Virus record (IMG/VR): IMGVR_UViG_3300010371_000055
Coordinates: 1 to 42,738 of that record
DNA length: 42,738 bases
Origin: a virus
Strand: one strand, 5' to 3'
Every line of letters starts with the position of its first letter. The first letter of the stretch is position 1. Position numbers and translations under genes: made by a program. The notes under the pieces were generated by a model that saw only the letters and a program-made list of their open reading frames with translations, was not told the DNA's origin and made no database searches. Below, in pieces: positions 32,011-40,824 of this stretch.

Positions 32011-32011
32011 A

Positions 32012-32339
32012 CGCCGCGAATCTCGAACGAGCGCGAAGAACTAACCCGAAGTTCTTTGACGGGCGAGTTGCCAGCTTCCGGTGCAATCCCGGCCTGGCGG
32101 AATGGAGCGACGGCGATTCAACGCCGGCCGCTATCAGGCGAAACCGATAAAGACGCGTGAAACGTGGGGACCATACTCGGCGCGAGGCCAGCCTGCAAAA
32201 GCTCGGGGTCGATAGGATAGGGCAGATAAAGAAAACGACCTGGCAATTCTCCTCTAGCCTTCGGCTTGCGCCTTGGGGTTAGGGGGAATTTGCCCAGGGT
32301 ACTCCAGAACAGGGCAGAGAAATAAACAAAGAATCTTAG
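32012..32339 (+). other. Structured non-coding region before the late block
   Basis: 328 bases with no supported gene. Hairpins include AAGAACT/AGTTCTT (about 32036-32056), GCCAG/CTGGC enclosing CCGG/CCGG (about 32080-32098), CGGCG/CGCCG (about 32110-32125), and further GC-rich pairs up to about 32210. The second half is more AT-rich and contains likely promoter or leader sequence. It does not form a tRNA cloverleaf or a tmRNA, and no intron core was recognised. Probably an untranslated leader or small RNA ahead of the late genes. Confidence 0.4.
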
Positions 32340-32840
32340 ATGGGAAGCTACGGACAGACCTTATGTCGGCAATTCTTCGAGTGTATGCTCGAAGCGAAAG
32401 CGGTTGAGGATTTTCGCCCCGAATGGTTGGACGGTCTGGAGATAGACATCGCGTTTCTAGATCTCGACATCGCCATCGAATTTCAAGGCGATCAGCATTA
32501 TGTCCCCGTTTACGGATACTCCCAATTGCAATCCCAGCGCCGCAACGACGTGTTTAAAAAACGAGTGTGCGAGGATCGTGGAATCGCCTTCATCAGAATT
32601 GATGCCATTGACCTAGAATGGACACGTATTCGGCATAAGCTGAAAGCCGCTGCCAAAAGAGCGCGAAGACGCTGGTTTATGTCATCGCGTGACCGCGCCA
32701 CCCTCCGACGATTGAACGCAGAAGCGACCCGCTATCGAGCCACACTGAGGGACACTTACCAATCCCCGACCGCCAGACGCCGTGGGAAGACGAGAAAACA
32801 ACAGAAGCGGGAATGGCGAATGTCTAACGGCTGTGCCTGA
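32340..32840 (+). CDS. Vsr/EDxHD-type PD-(D/E)XK nuclease-like protein
   Basis: 166 residues. RPEWLDGLEIDIAFLDLDIAIEFQGDQHY, cited as LEIDIAFLDL and IAIEFQGDQHY, has the 'LElDiylp.l.iaiEyqG.qHy' core of restriction-like nucleases related to Vsr and homing nucleases such as I-Bth0305I. NDVFKKRVCEDRGIAFIRID completes the fold. The C-terminus is very basic (TARRRGKTRKQQKREWR) and probably binds DNA. It is the first late gene, behind a structured leader, and may be a free-standing homing nuclease or take part in DNA packaging or host DNA attack. ATG at 32340. Confidence 0.7.
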   Translation: MGSYGQTLCRQFFECMLEAKAVEDFRPEWLDGLEIDIAFLDLDIAIEFQGDQHYVPVYGYSQLQSQRRNDVFKKRVCEDRGIAFIRIDAIDLEWTRIRHKLKAAAKRARRRWFMSSRDRATLRRLNAEATRYRATLRDTYQSPTARRRGKTRKQQKREWRMSNGCA

Positions 32841-32908
32841 TGGGCCGACTTGCACCCTGAAAAGATGAAGCGCATCAACTTGGGTCAGCGAACAATCCCT
32901 AATACCCC

Positions 32909-33007
32909 ATGATTACCCTACTCTTCCTCCTATCGGTCATATTCTGCGTTCGGTCAGATCCGTTCTTCTCAACGGCTACCTGGTCCCACTTGGTCCTTTG
33001 GCCTTGA
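32909..33007 (+). CDS. Single-span membrane peptide
   Basis: 32 residues starting MITLLFLLSVIFCVRSD, one hydrophobic segment like a signal anchor. Its TGA stop overlaps the TTG start of the next gene (TTGA), as elsewhere in this genome. No family; could be a leader peptide for that gene. Confidence 0.35.
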   Translation: MITLLFLLSVIFCVRSDPFFSTATWSHLVLWP

Positions 33008-33243
33008 CGGGAGAACCGGAATTTGGTGAGTTGGCCGAAATGATGACGAGGTTGTCGCCCGAAGCGCTTCGTCGATACCAAAGTGAAATTGAAAAAGCAT
33101 TTGGCGCCAACACCGATTACCGAGGTATCGTGAAGACTTTCAGCGAAACCGACTTGAACAACCTCAAAGCTCAGAACACAAATCCCATGCCCGACACCGG
33201 AGATTCCATCCTGAACCCCATCGTCAACCCGGTTAAGCGGTGA
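33004..33243 (+). CDS. Hypothetical protein upstream of terminase
   Basis: 79 residues from TTG at 33004, the start that overlaps the upstream stop. Mostly helical (EPEFGELAEMMTRLSPEALR; YQSEIEKAFGAN) with a polar end. It precedes the small terminase by 24 bp. No function recognised. Confidence 0.55.
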   Translation: MTGEPEFGELAEMMTRLSPEALRRYQSEIEKAFGANTDYRGIVKTFSETDLNNLKAQNTNPMPDTGDSILNPIVNPVKR

Positions 33244-33267
33244 GGTTTTGGTAACAAAGCCTGAGCA

Positions 33268-33720
33268 ATGCCGTTCAAGCCTGGAGTCTCAGGCAACCCA
33301 AGGGGTCGGCCAAAGTCGGATTTCGAGATACGCGACCTTTGCAAAAAGCACGGAAAGGACGCAGTTGAGCTATGGGTCAAATTCCTCGATCACAAAAACC
33401 CATTCGTCGCCCTTCGCGCCTCCGAACTCCTGGCCGAACGGGGATACGGCAAGGCAGCGCAAGAATCGCTTTTAACGGTCACGCATGAGGCAGGGGATAC
33501 CCTGACAGCCCTCATTGACAAAATTCGTGCCAGAAGCAGCCCAGAACCCCTTGGAAGACCCATTGTGGAGGCTGTCGAACCTCTACAGTTGCCGGTTGGA
33601 GGGGGTGGGGACGGCGATACCCTTCAAGCCGAGGCCGGAGCAGACGGTCCTCTTGACTCACCTGATCTCGAAGCCACACGTACCCGTTTACGTGATAAAG
33701 TCTCGGCGGCTGGGGGTTAG
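33268..33720 (+). CDS. Terminase small subunit-like (DUF5681) protein
   Basis: Up to 150 residues. The opening FKPGVSGNPRGRPK is the DUF5681 signature, found at the N-terminus of putative small terminase or DNA-packaging proteins. Helices follow (IRDLCKKHGKDAVELWVKFL; ASELLAERGYGKAAQE). Such proteins recognise the packaging site for the large subunit. The last 60 residues are low-complexity (LQLPVGGGGDGDTLQAEAGA) and lie in a frame that overlaps the large subunit gene for about 200 bp, so the true protein may be shorter in function than in sequence. Confidence 0.7.
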   Translation: MPFKPGVSGNPRGRPKSDFEIRDLCKKHGKDAVELWVKFLDHKNPFVALRASELLAERGYGKAAQESLLTVTHEAGDTLTALIDKIRARSSPEPLGRPIVEAVEPLQLPVGGGGDGDTLQAEAGADGPLDSPDLEATRTRLRDKVSAAGG

Positions 33721-35143
33721 CACGGCGATTGACACGTTTCAGGCCGATCAGGCGGTTTTCAGGGAGGGATGGCGCGGTTTCATCATCGACCAGACCCAGG
33801 ACGATGCGACGAAGAAGATGGTCGAGATTGTTCGCTTCGCTGTCGATAGCCTGCCATCCGAAATCCTCTCCCGCTTCACCTTCGACAAGCGGAACGATTC
33901 AGAGCTGAGGCTAAGGCGGACGGGCCGGGAGGAATCTAAAGATTCGGTCATCTTCGCAACAGTTGGGGGCCGCGGTGGAGATTGCTCGATGCTCCATGTC
34001 TCGGAGTGGGGGCCGATCAGCGCCACCGATCCCGTAAGGTCGAACGAAATTAGGACCGGAGCTTTCCCGGCAGCCAGGCGTGGACGGCGCGTCGTCGAAA
34101 CCACTTGGTACGGTGGCAAATCGGGCGATCTATGGGAGTTGGTCAAACCGATCATGGACCAAGATCCGAACGCCGAAGGGATCATCTACTTCTTCCCCTG
34201 GCACAGCGATCCCCAGGCCATACGCTTCGAAGGGCAGATCGGCCCGGAGCTGGAGGACTACTTCAAGACCTTGGCTGGGCGAGTCGGTAAGACCTTCAGC
34301 CGCGAGCAAAAGCTCTGGTACGCCTCAAAGCGGTTGGAGCAGGGTATGTTCGTCAAACGCGAGTACCCGAGCACGTTGGATGAAGCCTTGTCTGTCCCGA
34401 TGGCCGGCACGATCTACGGAGACCTCATCGACCAGTTGAGGGAGAAGCGCCACATCAGCGATTTCCCAGCCGAGCCCGACTTCCCAGCCTTCACATTTTG
34501 GGATATTGGCATGAGCGATTGCGGTTGCGTGTGGCTCGTTCAGTTCGTGGGCCGGGACATCCTGCTTTTGGATTACGTCAGCCGAACAGGAAAGAACGTC
34601 GCCTTTTATGTGGGGTGGATCAGGGCCAAGGAGCGGGAGCACAAGATCAGCGTGCAGCAAAACTTCATGCCCCACGACGCCGACCATCGGAGCAAGGGAA
34701 CAGGGCGTACCTACGTTCAGGATGCGACGGACGCCGGCCTTACCCATATTCGGGTTGTCCACGTCACCCCCGACATTTGGCTTGGGATCAACGAGCTTCG
34801 AGGGCTATTGCCGCGATGCTTCATCCACTCGATCAACTGCACCCAGGTCCACAGCGACCACGATGATACGATTCCAAGCGGGCTCGATTGCCTGGAGAAC
34901 TACCACAAGAAGGAGGAGACAAGTGGAGGCATCATCCGAGAGGAGCCGGTCCATGATATGTATTGCCACGGTGCCGACGCTCTGAGAACGATGTCGGAGG
35001 CCCACCGACTCGGTATGATCCCAGGGACCAGCCTAACAGCGAAGGAGAACCGCAGTATCCCGAACAAGGTGCTTCGCGGCCCCGGTCCTCAGTCCTACTC
35101 GATCAAACAGGGAAAGCCTTTTAAGGCCAATGTGCTGAGGTAG
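33515..35143 (+). CDS. Terminase large subunit
   Basis: 542 residues from TTG at 33515; GTG at 33527 is an alternative. NPLEDPLWRLSNLYSC is the usual TerL opening, FKPRPEQTVLL the adenine motif, VIKSRRLGVST (residues 60-70) the Walker A motif, and HVSEWG the Walker B/coupling region. FTFWDIGMSDCG (near residue 328) starts the RNase H-like nuclease domain, and HDMYCHGADALRT (near residue 485) holds late acidic residues. It pumps and cuts DNA during packaging. The start lies about 200 bp inside the small-subunit frame, which is unusual. Downstream, the tailspike starts 4 bp later. Confidence 0.93.
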   Translation: MTKFVPEAAQNPLEDPLWRLSNLYSCRLEGVGTAIPFKPRPEQTVLLTHLISKPHVPVYVIKSRRLGVSTAIDTFQADQAVFREGWRGFIIDQTQDDATKKMVEIVRFAVDSLPSEILSRFTFDKRNDSELRLRRTGREESKDSVIFATVGGRGGDCSMLHVSEWGPISATDPVRSNEIRTGAFPAARRGRRVVETTWYGGKSGDLWELVKPIMDQDPNAEGIIYFFPWHSDPQAIRFEGQIGPELEDYFKTLAGRVGKTFSREQKLWYASKRLEQGMFVKREYPSTLDEALSVPMAGTIYGDLIDQLREKRHISDFPAEPDFPAFTFWDIGMSDCGCVWLVQFVGRDILLLDYVSRTGKNVAFYVGWIRAKEREHKISVQQNFMPHDADHRSKGTGRTYVQDATDAGLTHIRVVHVTPDIWLGINELRGLLPRCFIHSINCTQVHSDHDDTIPSGLDCLENYHKKEETSGGIIREEPVHDMYCHGADALRTMSEAHRLGMIPGTSLTAKENRSIPNKVLRGPGPQSYSIKQGKPFKANVLR

Positions 35144-35146
35144 GCC

Positions 35147-37696
35147 ATGGCGACCCTCCCCATCAGCAACACGGACAAGATCAAGTCGCAGGACCGCCAG
35201 GCCCCGACTGGACCCCAGCCGGATAACACCCCGGTTGGGCCCCAGGGGAATACGGCGAATACGGGGACTGTTACTTCGGTTTCGCTCACGATGCCGACCG
35301 AGTTCTCGGTTGCGGGCAGTCCGGTGACGACGGCCGGTGGGTTCACAGTCACAAAGGCGAATGAGTCGGCAAACAAGGTCTGGGCAGGGCCGACATCTGG
35401 AGGGGTGTCGGTTCCGTCATTCCGATCCTTGGTTACAGCCGACCTGCCGAACACAGTTGGGACTGTGACCAACGTGACGGCGGGAAACTTGGCCCCGATC
35501 TACACGACGACGGTTGCCAATTCGAGCACAGCGCCAGCCATCACCTTTGCGGCGAACACCCAAAGCGCCAATCTCGTCTTTGCTGGACCTACGACCGGAG
35601 CAGCGGCAGCCCCGACTTTCAGAGCCTTGGTGACGGCGGACCTTCCCAATTCAGTAGGTACGGGGACCGTGACGAGCGTGGGCATCAGCGGCCCGTCAGG
35701 CGTGACGTGGGCCAACTCTCCAGTTACGACGGCGGGGACGTTCACAGGGACGTGGGCGAACGAGGCAGCCAATACGCTCCTATCGAACCCAACGGCAGGA
35801 AACGCCGCTCCCTCGTTCAACACCGTCACAACGGTCCTCGACTCAGCCATCGGAAACACGCTTGGGGATATGGCCGTTCGGGGGTCTTCGGTGTGGGCTC
35901 GGCTGGCCGGGCAAACGGCAGCACACAGGCAACGACTCATGCAGACAGGTACAGGTGCGGTCTCTGCCCTGCCAGTCTGGACCGATTCAAACGAGGTGTA
36001 CGTTTCTGATTGGGCATCGTTCTCTGCAGCCGCCACCCAAGCCAACAGCCTCGGGGCTCGGCTCGTCCTCGATACCTCGGTCACGATTGCAGCCAATACG
36101 ACAGTGGCGGCCTGCATCCGGGTTGCTGCCGGGTCATTCACGATCAACACCGGAATCACCCTTACGTTGAATGGAGGTATTGAAGCGCCGTTGTCTCAGA
36201 TTTTCAGTGGCGCAGGAGTCGTGGTTCTAAACGCCGCAACGAAGACCGCATGGCCGGAATGGTGGGGGGCGTTGGGTGGAACGAGTTCCAATGACGATGG
36301 GGCCGGGATCAACCTTGCCCTGACGGCGTGCGGTACGACGACGACGCTCTCATTCGCCAACAAAACGTATTACCTCAAGAACACGATCACGATCAACCAA
36401 GCGACTCCCATAATCGCCATGCCTGGGAGCCAGATCGAACCAGCGTCATCCGGTGCTGCGACAAACGGGATCACGGTCGGCACATTCAACTACGGAGGGG
36501 AAATCTGGCTGCCCAACCTGATCTTCTTCACCGGCTACGCGATCAGGCTCCAAGGGACGAACCTCGCCACGATCAATATCCCTTCGATTGTGGGAGGAGG
36601 CACGATCACGAGCAATAACCTCTCAGGATCGGCAGTCGGATTGGAGTGCTACTTCACCTCTGGAAACCCGGTCCTCGACAACAACATCTTCATTTGGAAC
36701 TCGATCAATCTCTGTGGCTCGGCGGCGATCAAGATGAACATCGCCGGGGATTTGGGGCTGTGCCAGGGGAACTATATCTACTGCAATTTCCTCGACTCGA
36801 ATAACAACGGGATTCTGTTCTCGGGCTCAGGACTGACGGGCAACAATTGCACATCGAATACGTTTGTCATCGCCGGAGGGCTGGAGTCGGGAGGACTCAA
36901 CAGTTGCACCGGGATAAACAACCAGAGCGGGACCGAGATCCAACTGAACAAGTTTTACATGATGGGGTTCTTTGGTAATGGGGCTGGGGGGAGTCCAACC
37001 GGCACCGCAGCGATTACCGGGAATGTAGCGAGCAACCGGAACTTTGACGGCTGCGATTTCCATAGCGAGGGGAGCTGGTCGCTCAATGGCACGTATTCGG
37101 ACATCGTTATCTCCGAACAGGGAACCACATTTGGGAATCGGTTTTATAGCACTTACTCGGTAAAGGCCCCGAACATCGGTGGACAAGGAATCACCTGCCC
37201 GACCTCGCCCAATAGCCGATCCTCTTTCTTCGCTCCCAACGTATCAGCCTGGGTTACTCTCACCTCGTATTCAGCCGGACAGACCGTGCAGGACTCTGGG
37301 ATTGGCTACACCTGCATCCTTTCAGTGAGCGGCAGTTCGACGCATCCGGCAAGCGACCCGACCCATTGGACACCGGGGATTGCCTACTTCTGGAGCCGAT
37401 TGCCTTTGTCTATGACGATCCCGGTTGGTGGTCTCGGCCCTGGAGCGTTTCAGGCGTTCTACGGTTACTCGCCTTATGTCTTGGGAAATGCTCGGCTTTC
37501 GATCATGGGATACGGAGGAATTTCCCAAGGGGGATTTCTCATCGAGGATAGCGGGGGCAATGTAGCGTTGCCCACCCAACTCTTCGACCACACCGGCTCA
37601 AACCCTAACGAGTTCAAAATCGGGTTACGAAACATTTCCTCATCGACGATAGCAGCAAACACGATCTTCAACCTGACGATCACAGTCGGGATATGA
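35147..37696 (+). CDS. Tailspike: fibre repeats plus pectate-lyase-like beta-helix
   Basis: 849 residues. Residues about 40-230 contain three shaft repeats of the type GTVTSVSLTMP, SPVTTAGGFTVT, FRSLVTADLPN. AWPEWWGALGGTSSNDDGA (near residue 368) is the start of a pectate-lyase-3-type right-handed beta-helix, continuing with LTACGTTTTLSFANKTYY and Gly/Asn-rich coils to about residue 690. VSAWVTLTSYSAGQTVQDSG to a W near residue 742 is another copy of the carbohydrate-binding-like module. Tailspikes of this form bind and often cleave surface polysaccharide. Catalytic residues cannot be told from sequence alone. It sits between terminase and portal, unlike T7-type order. Confidence 0.85.
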   Translation: MATLPISNTDKIKSQDRQAPTGPQPDNTPVGPQGNTANTGTVTSVSLTMPTEFSVAGSPVTTAGGFTVTKANESANKVWAGPTSGGVSVPSFRSLVTADLPNTVGTVTNVTAGNLAPIYTTTVANSSTAPAITFAANTQSANLVFAGPTTGAAAAPTFRALVTADLPNSVGTGTVTSVGISGPSGVTWANSPVTTAGTFTGTWANEAANTLLSNPTAGNAAPSFNTVTTVLDSAIGNTLGDMAVRGSSVWARLAGQTAAHRQRLMQTGTGAVSALPVWTDSNEVYVSDWASFSAAATQANSLGARLVLDTSVTIAANTTVAACIRVAAGSFTINTGITLTLNGGIEAPLSQIFSGAGVVVLNAATKTAWPEWWGALGGTSSNDDGAGINLALTACGTTTTLSFANKTYYLKNTITINQATPIIAMPGSQIEPASSGAATNGITVGTFNYGGEIWLPNLIFFTGYAIRLQGTNLATINIPSIVGGGTITSNNLSGSAVGLECYFTSGNPVLDNNIFIWNSINLCGSAAIKMNIAGDLGLCQGNYIYCNFLDSNNNGILFSGSGLTGNNCTSNTFVIAGGLESGGLNSCTGINNQSGTEIQLNKFYMMGFFGNGAGGSPTGTAAITGNVASNRNFDGCDFHSEGSWSLNGTYSDIVISEQGTTFGNRFYSTYSVKAPNIGGQGITCPTSPNSRSSFFAPNVSAWVTLTSYSAGQTVQDSGIGYTCILSVSGSSTHPASDPTHWTPGIAYFWSRLPLSMTIPVGGLGPGAFQAFYGYSPYVLGNARLSIMGYGGISQGGFLIEDSGGNVALPTQLFDHTGSNPNEFKIGLRNISSSTIAANTIFNLTITVGI

Positions 37697-38085
37697 CACC
37701 TTACGACCAGATCAAAGCGAAGTACGACCAGAACCCACAGGATCAGTTCTTCGAGTACTACCTTACCTGGCACCATAGGAACGGCTTTGTATTCTCGACT
37801 CCTGATTTCTTTATCATGGGACGAGCGGTGGACAAAAACTCATTCGACCCGACCGTCTTGGCGTCAGCCGACCGCGAGAACCAAAACGCTTGGTACATTC
37901 ACGCCATGGCTGGCAACATGGCACGCGCCTGGGACATTTTACCTTATCCCTTGGGCTACGTCGGGTGGGAGCGCATCCAAGGAGGAAAACGGGACTTGCG
38001 TTGGTATCGAACGGAGGACATACGAAGGCTTTCAAGAAATGAGCCCCTGGCAACTCACGCGGAACTGGCCGAGCTGTGCGTTTAG
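37693..38085 (+). CDS. Hypothetical protein after tailspike
   Basis: 130 residues, rich in aromatic and charged residues (DQFFEYYLTWHHRNGFVF; TPDFFIMGRAVDKNSF; GWERIQGGKRDLRWYR). ATG overlaps the tailspike stop. It could be a tailspike-associated or structural protein; no known family. Confidence 0.6.
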   Translation: MTPYDQIKAKYDQNPQDQFFEYYLTWHHRNGFVFSTPDFFIMGRAVDKNSFDPTVLASADRENQNAWYIHAMAGNMARAWDILPYPLGYVGWERIQGGKRDLRWYRTEDIRRLSRNEPLATHAELAELCV

Positions 38086-38335
38086 GGAGCTTGGCGGGGG
38101 TTCGGCCCCGGCGCAGCAGATCGAATCCGCTCCCGTCCCCACCCCGGCCCCTCCTGTCACTCCGGACAGTCAAGCGGTCGTTGCGGCGGAACTTCAGGCG
38201 CAGCAGGCAAACGCCATGAAGAAGTCGGTTCAGAAGACGATTCTGGCGGGGGATTCGGGGATGTATTCCCAAAAAGGGATGAACATGGCCGGCCAGCCGT
38301 CTCAGCCCACCTCGTTCAAAACGAAGCTCGGATGA
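38039..38335 (+). CDS. Small protein upstream of portal
   Basis: 98 residues from ATG at 38039, overlapping the preceding gene by 47 bp. After a short N-terminus it is Pro/Ala/Gln-rich (SAPVPTPAPPVTPDSQAV; AELQAQQANAMKKSVQKT) and ends with TKLG. 'kktiltg..g......' followed by '.ktqLG' is the usual form of small proteins encoded before podovirus portals. Function unknown. Confidence 0.6.
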   Translation: MSPWQLTRNWPSCAFRELGGGSAPAQQIESAPVPTPAPPVTPDSQAVVAAELQAQQANAMKKSVQKTILAGDSGMYSQKGMNMAGQPSQPTSFKTKLG

Positions 38336-38338
38336 CCG

Positions 38339-40084
38339 ATGGCCGATAACGACAAGTTGGCCACAGAGCTTTTGAGAAAGTACGGCTCCTTGGAGGCGTG
38401 GAGGAAGGCGTACCGGGACGATGACTGGCAATACCTCGCCCAGTACATGCTTCCCCAGGACAGCAATATCACGACGAAGAAGACGGAGGGAGTTTCGGGG
38501 TGGACTGACCGCATCTTCGATACGACGGTGATCCACGCGGCGGAAGTCTTGGCAGCTGGCCTTTTCAATTGGTGGACCCCGCAGAACCAGGCGTGGGCAG
38601 AGTACGATGTACCGGACGAACTTTCTACCCAGGGATCGGAGAATGACGATGCGATCCAATGGCTAGGGGAGGCGGCGGACAAGGCGATGGCTGAACTCGC
38701 TCGTTCCAACTTCTACCCAGTCAAAGCGACGGGGGACTTGGGTCTGTCGGTCTTCGCGACCGACTGCATCATCGTCGATGAGTCTGACACCGGGAACGAG
38801 CTATTCAACTTCATCCACTGCAAGATCGGCACCTACGTCATCGAGGAAAACTACAAGGGCTACGTCGATGTCCTGATGCGGGAGATCGAGATGACCTACC
38901 GACAGGTCTGCCAGAAGTTCAGCAAGCCCGATGACAAGATACCCGAGAAGATGGAGGGTCAGACGAAGGGGGCGGCGGGGAAGTCGAAACGCTTCAAGAT
39001 CCTCCATTGCATCTTCCCGCGTGAGGACTCGGACAGGCTGCCCAAGCGGAAGGATGGGGCGAACAAACCCTTTGCTTCGGTCTTCGTCTCGGTCGATTTC
39101 AAATCGGTCATTCGGGTCTCGGGGTACGATGAAAACCCGATCCTATGCCGAAGGTTTAAGAAGTGGGATACGCAGTACGGATACGGGCCGGGGTATCTTT
39201 CGTTACCCGATGCGAGACAGGTCAACTACGTGCAGCAGTACATGGACTCGTTGGCCGAGTTGCACGCCTACCCGCGTGTCCTGATCCCTGACAATTTGGA
39301 GGGAGATGTTGATTTACGGGCCGGAGGATCGACGACCTACGATTCCTCCATGCCGACAGCCAAGCCCGAGGAGTGGGCGAGCGTAGGGGATTACAAATTG
39401 GGCCTGGAGATGCAGGAAGGGCGAAGGCAGGCGATCCGTGACGCTTTCTATGTCGATGCGTTCAAGCTCCTCAATAGCCCTCCCTTGCTCGACAAGGAGA
39501 TGACAGCCTTCGAGATTTCCCAGAGGCAGGCCGAGCAGTTGCAGAACATCACGGCGGTAGATGCCCGTCAAATTGTCGAGTTCATCAATCCCCTGATGAA
39601 CCGGGTGTTTTCAATCATGTTCAGGGCGGGGAAGCTTGGGAAGCCTCCTCAACGCCTGATGCAACCGACCGGGCCAACGAGTTCCGCTTTGATCCTGCCG
39701 AAAGTCGTCGTCACTTCCCGCTTCAATGATGCCCTTCGGGCTTTGGGCAATCGAGGCATTGATGAGTGGTCCGCGTGGGCGCTGAAGATTCAGGAGGCGA
39801 ACCCGCAAGCCGGAATCTTGGATTTGGTGGACATGGACGACACCGGACGCACGTATGCTCGGAACGCCGGTGTTGCTCCGGACCTGATCCGCAAGACGAA
39901 GGGACCGAACTCGGTTGAGTCGATTCGTGCGGCTCGTGCTCAAGTCTTGGCTCAACAGAGGCAGGCGCAGTTGGCCGAGCAGTTGGGCAAGGCGGGACGC
40001 GGGCTTGGCGGATCGCCCCAATTCATGCAGGAAGCGGTGAAGGATCAGATGGATCAGGGTAAGAACGGCAATAGGGCTGCGTGA
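38339..40084 (+). CDS. Portal (head-to-tail connecting) protein
   Basis: 581 residues of the head-tail connector family (PF12236-like). Landmarks: DDDWQYLAQYMLPQDSN, DTTVIHAAEVLAAGLFNWWT, NFYPVKATGDLGLSVFATDC, YGYGPGYLSLPDARQVNYVQ, PPLLDKEMTAFEISQRQAEQ and a Gln/Ala-rich C-terminus (QAQLAEQLGKAGRGL). The dodecameric ring forms the DNA entry channel and joins the head to tail tube A. The stop overlaps the start of the glycosyltransferase gene at 40081 (GTGA), so the two are translated together. Confidence 0.93.
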   Translation: MADNDKLATELLRKYGSLEAWRKAYRDDDWQYLAQYMLPQDSNITTKKTEGVSGWTDRIFDTTVIHAAEVLAAGLFNWWTPQNQAWAEYDVPDELSTQGSENDDAIQWLGEAADKAMAELARSNFYPVKATGDLGLSVFATDCIIVDESDTGNELFNFIHCKIGTYVIEENYKGYVDVLMREIEMTYRQVCQKFSKPDDKIPEKMEGQTKGAAGKSKRFKILHCIFPREDSDRLPKRKDGANKPFASVFVSVDFKSVIRVSGYDENPILCRRFKKWDTQYGYGPGYLSLPDARQVNYVQQYMDSLAELHAYPRVLIPDNLEGDVDLRAGGSTTYDSSMPTAKPEEWASVGDYKLGLEMQEGRRQAIRDAFYVDAFKLLNSPPLLDKEMTAFEISQRQAEQLQNITAVDARQIVEFINPLMNRVFSIMFRAGKLGKPPQRLMQPTGPTSSALILPKVVVTSRFNDALRALGNRGIDEWSAWALKIQEANPQAGILDLVDMDDTGRTYARNAGVAPDLIRKTKGPNSVESIRAARAQVLAQQRQAQLAEQLGKAGRGLGGSPQFMQEAVKDQMDQGKNGNRAA

Positions 40085-40824
40085 ATCGAAAGCTCTACAT
40101 AGGGTGCCCGCTGCACAACGGCACCTGCGATGCGTTTCGGATGGGGTATGGCAACCTGATTCAAACCGGGATTCCTGGGTGGGATTCTAGATGGGTGGAA
40201 TTGAATGGCGGCGGAATCACGGTCGCCCGAAACCTCATGGCTGCCCAAGCCATCCGAACCCAAGCTGACGTTCTTCTTTTCGTCTCCGGCGACATCGGTT
40301 TCCAGAATGACCAGATGGCGGCGACGGTGAAACGAGTTCTCAGCCATTTCGAGCGTGATCCGGAAATCGACATCGTTGGAGGCATATACCTTTTCAAACG
40401 CTACCCTTTGCAGATGGTATTGGCCCAGGATGAGCCAAGGAGCCCGAACGAGCATGGGTTGATCGAGGTCAACCGATTGGGAACGGACTTCGTTGCGGTT
40501 TCGATCCGGTCTCTTGAGCAGATCATCGAGAAGTGGAAGACGATTTCGGACACGTTGTACGGCTCCGTTATCCCTCTCAAATTTGAGTCGGAGTACGGTC
40601 CGCAATGGAATATCTTCGGCCAGTCTGTGATCTTGGGAGGGAAGTTTCTGACCGAAGATTTCTATTGGTGCAGGCTCGCCAGGGAGGCGGGGCAGAAGAT
40701 TTACGTCGATACCCAAATCCGTCTTCAGCATTGGGGGCAGCACAACTACGACGCGAACCAGGCCGATGGGATTGACCGGGCTTTGACGGTTCCGAATCCA
40801 GAGAAAGAGCCCGATGGAAAATGA
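40081..40824 (+). CDS. Glycosyltransferase coupled to portal gene
   Basis: 247 residues from GTG at 40081. Motifs: LYIGCPLHNG (N-terminal strand), ITVARNLMAA (residues 46-55), VLLFVSGDIGFQND (acidic motif, Asp71), LTEDFYWCRLA and DTQIRLQHWGQH. The order is the same as in the gene at 3472, suggesting an ancient pair. GT-A fold; donor and acceptor unknown. Being coupled to the portal gene and three genes before the scaffold, it is expressed with virion proteins. It overlaps the next gene by 11 bp. Confidence 0.78.
   Translation: MNRKLYIGCPLHNGTCDAFRMGYGNLIQTGIPGWDSRWVELNGGGITVARNLMAAQAIRTQADVLLFVSGDIGFQNDQMAATVKRVLSHFERDPEIDIVGGIYLFKRYPLQMVLAQDEPRSPNEHGLIEVNRLGTDFVAVSIRSLEQIIEKWKTISDTLYGSVIPLKFESEYGPQWNIFGQSVILGGKFLTEDFYWCRLAREAGQKIYVDTQIRLQHWGQHNYDANQADGIDRALTVPNPEKEPDGK

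Noticed and set aside
31580-32044. Plus-strand frame of 154 codons before the late block
   Set aside because: It runs antisense to two early genes, crosses the terminator at 31965-32010, and has no recognisable protein features.
32050-32160. tRNA or tmRNA
   Set aside because: Some T-arm and anticodon-like hairpins appear (CCGG/CCGG, CGGCG/CGCCG), but loop sizes and the order of arms do not give a cloverleaf, and no CCA end is present.
32012-32840. Group I intron with its endonuclease gene
   Set aside because: The nuclease gene follows a structured stretch, but no intron core motifs and no split gene around it could be identified.
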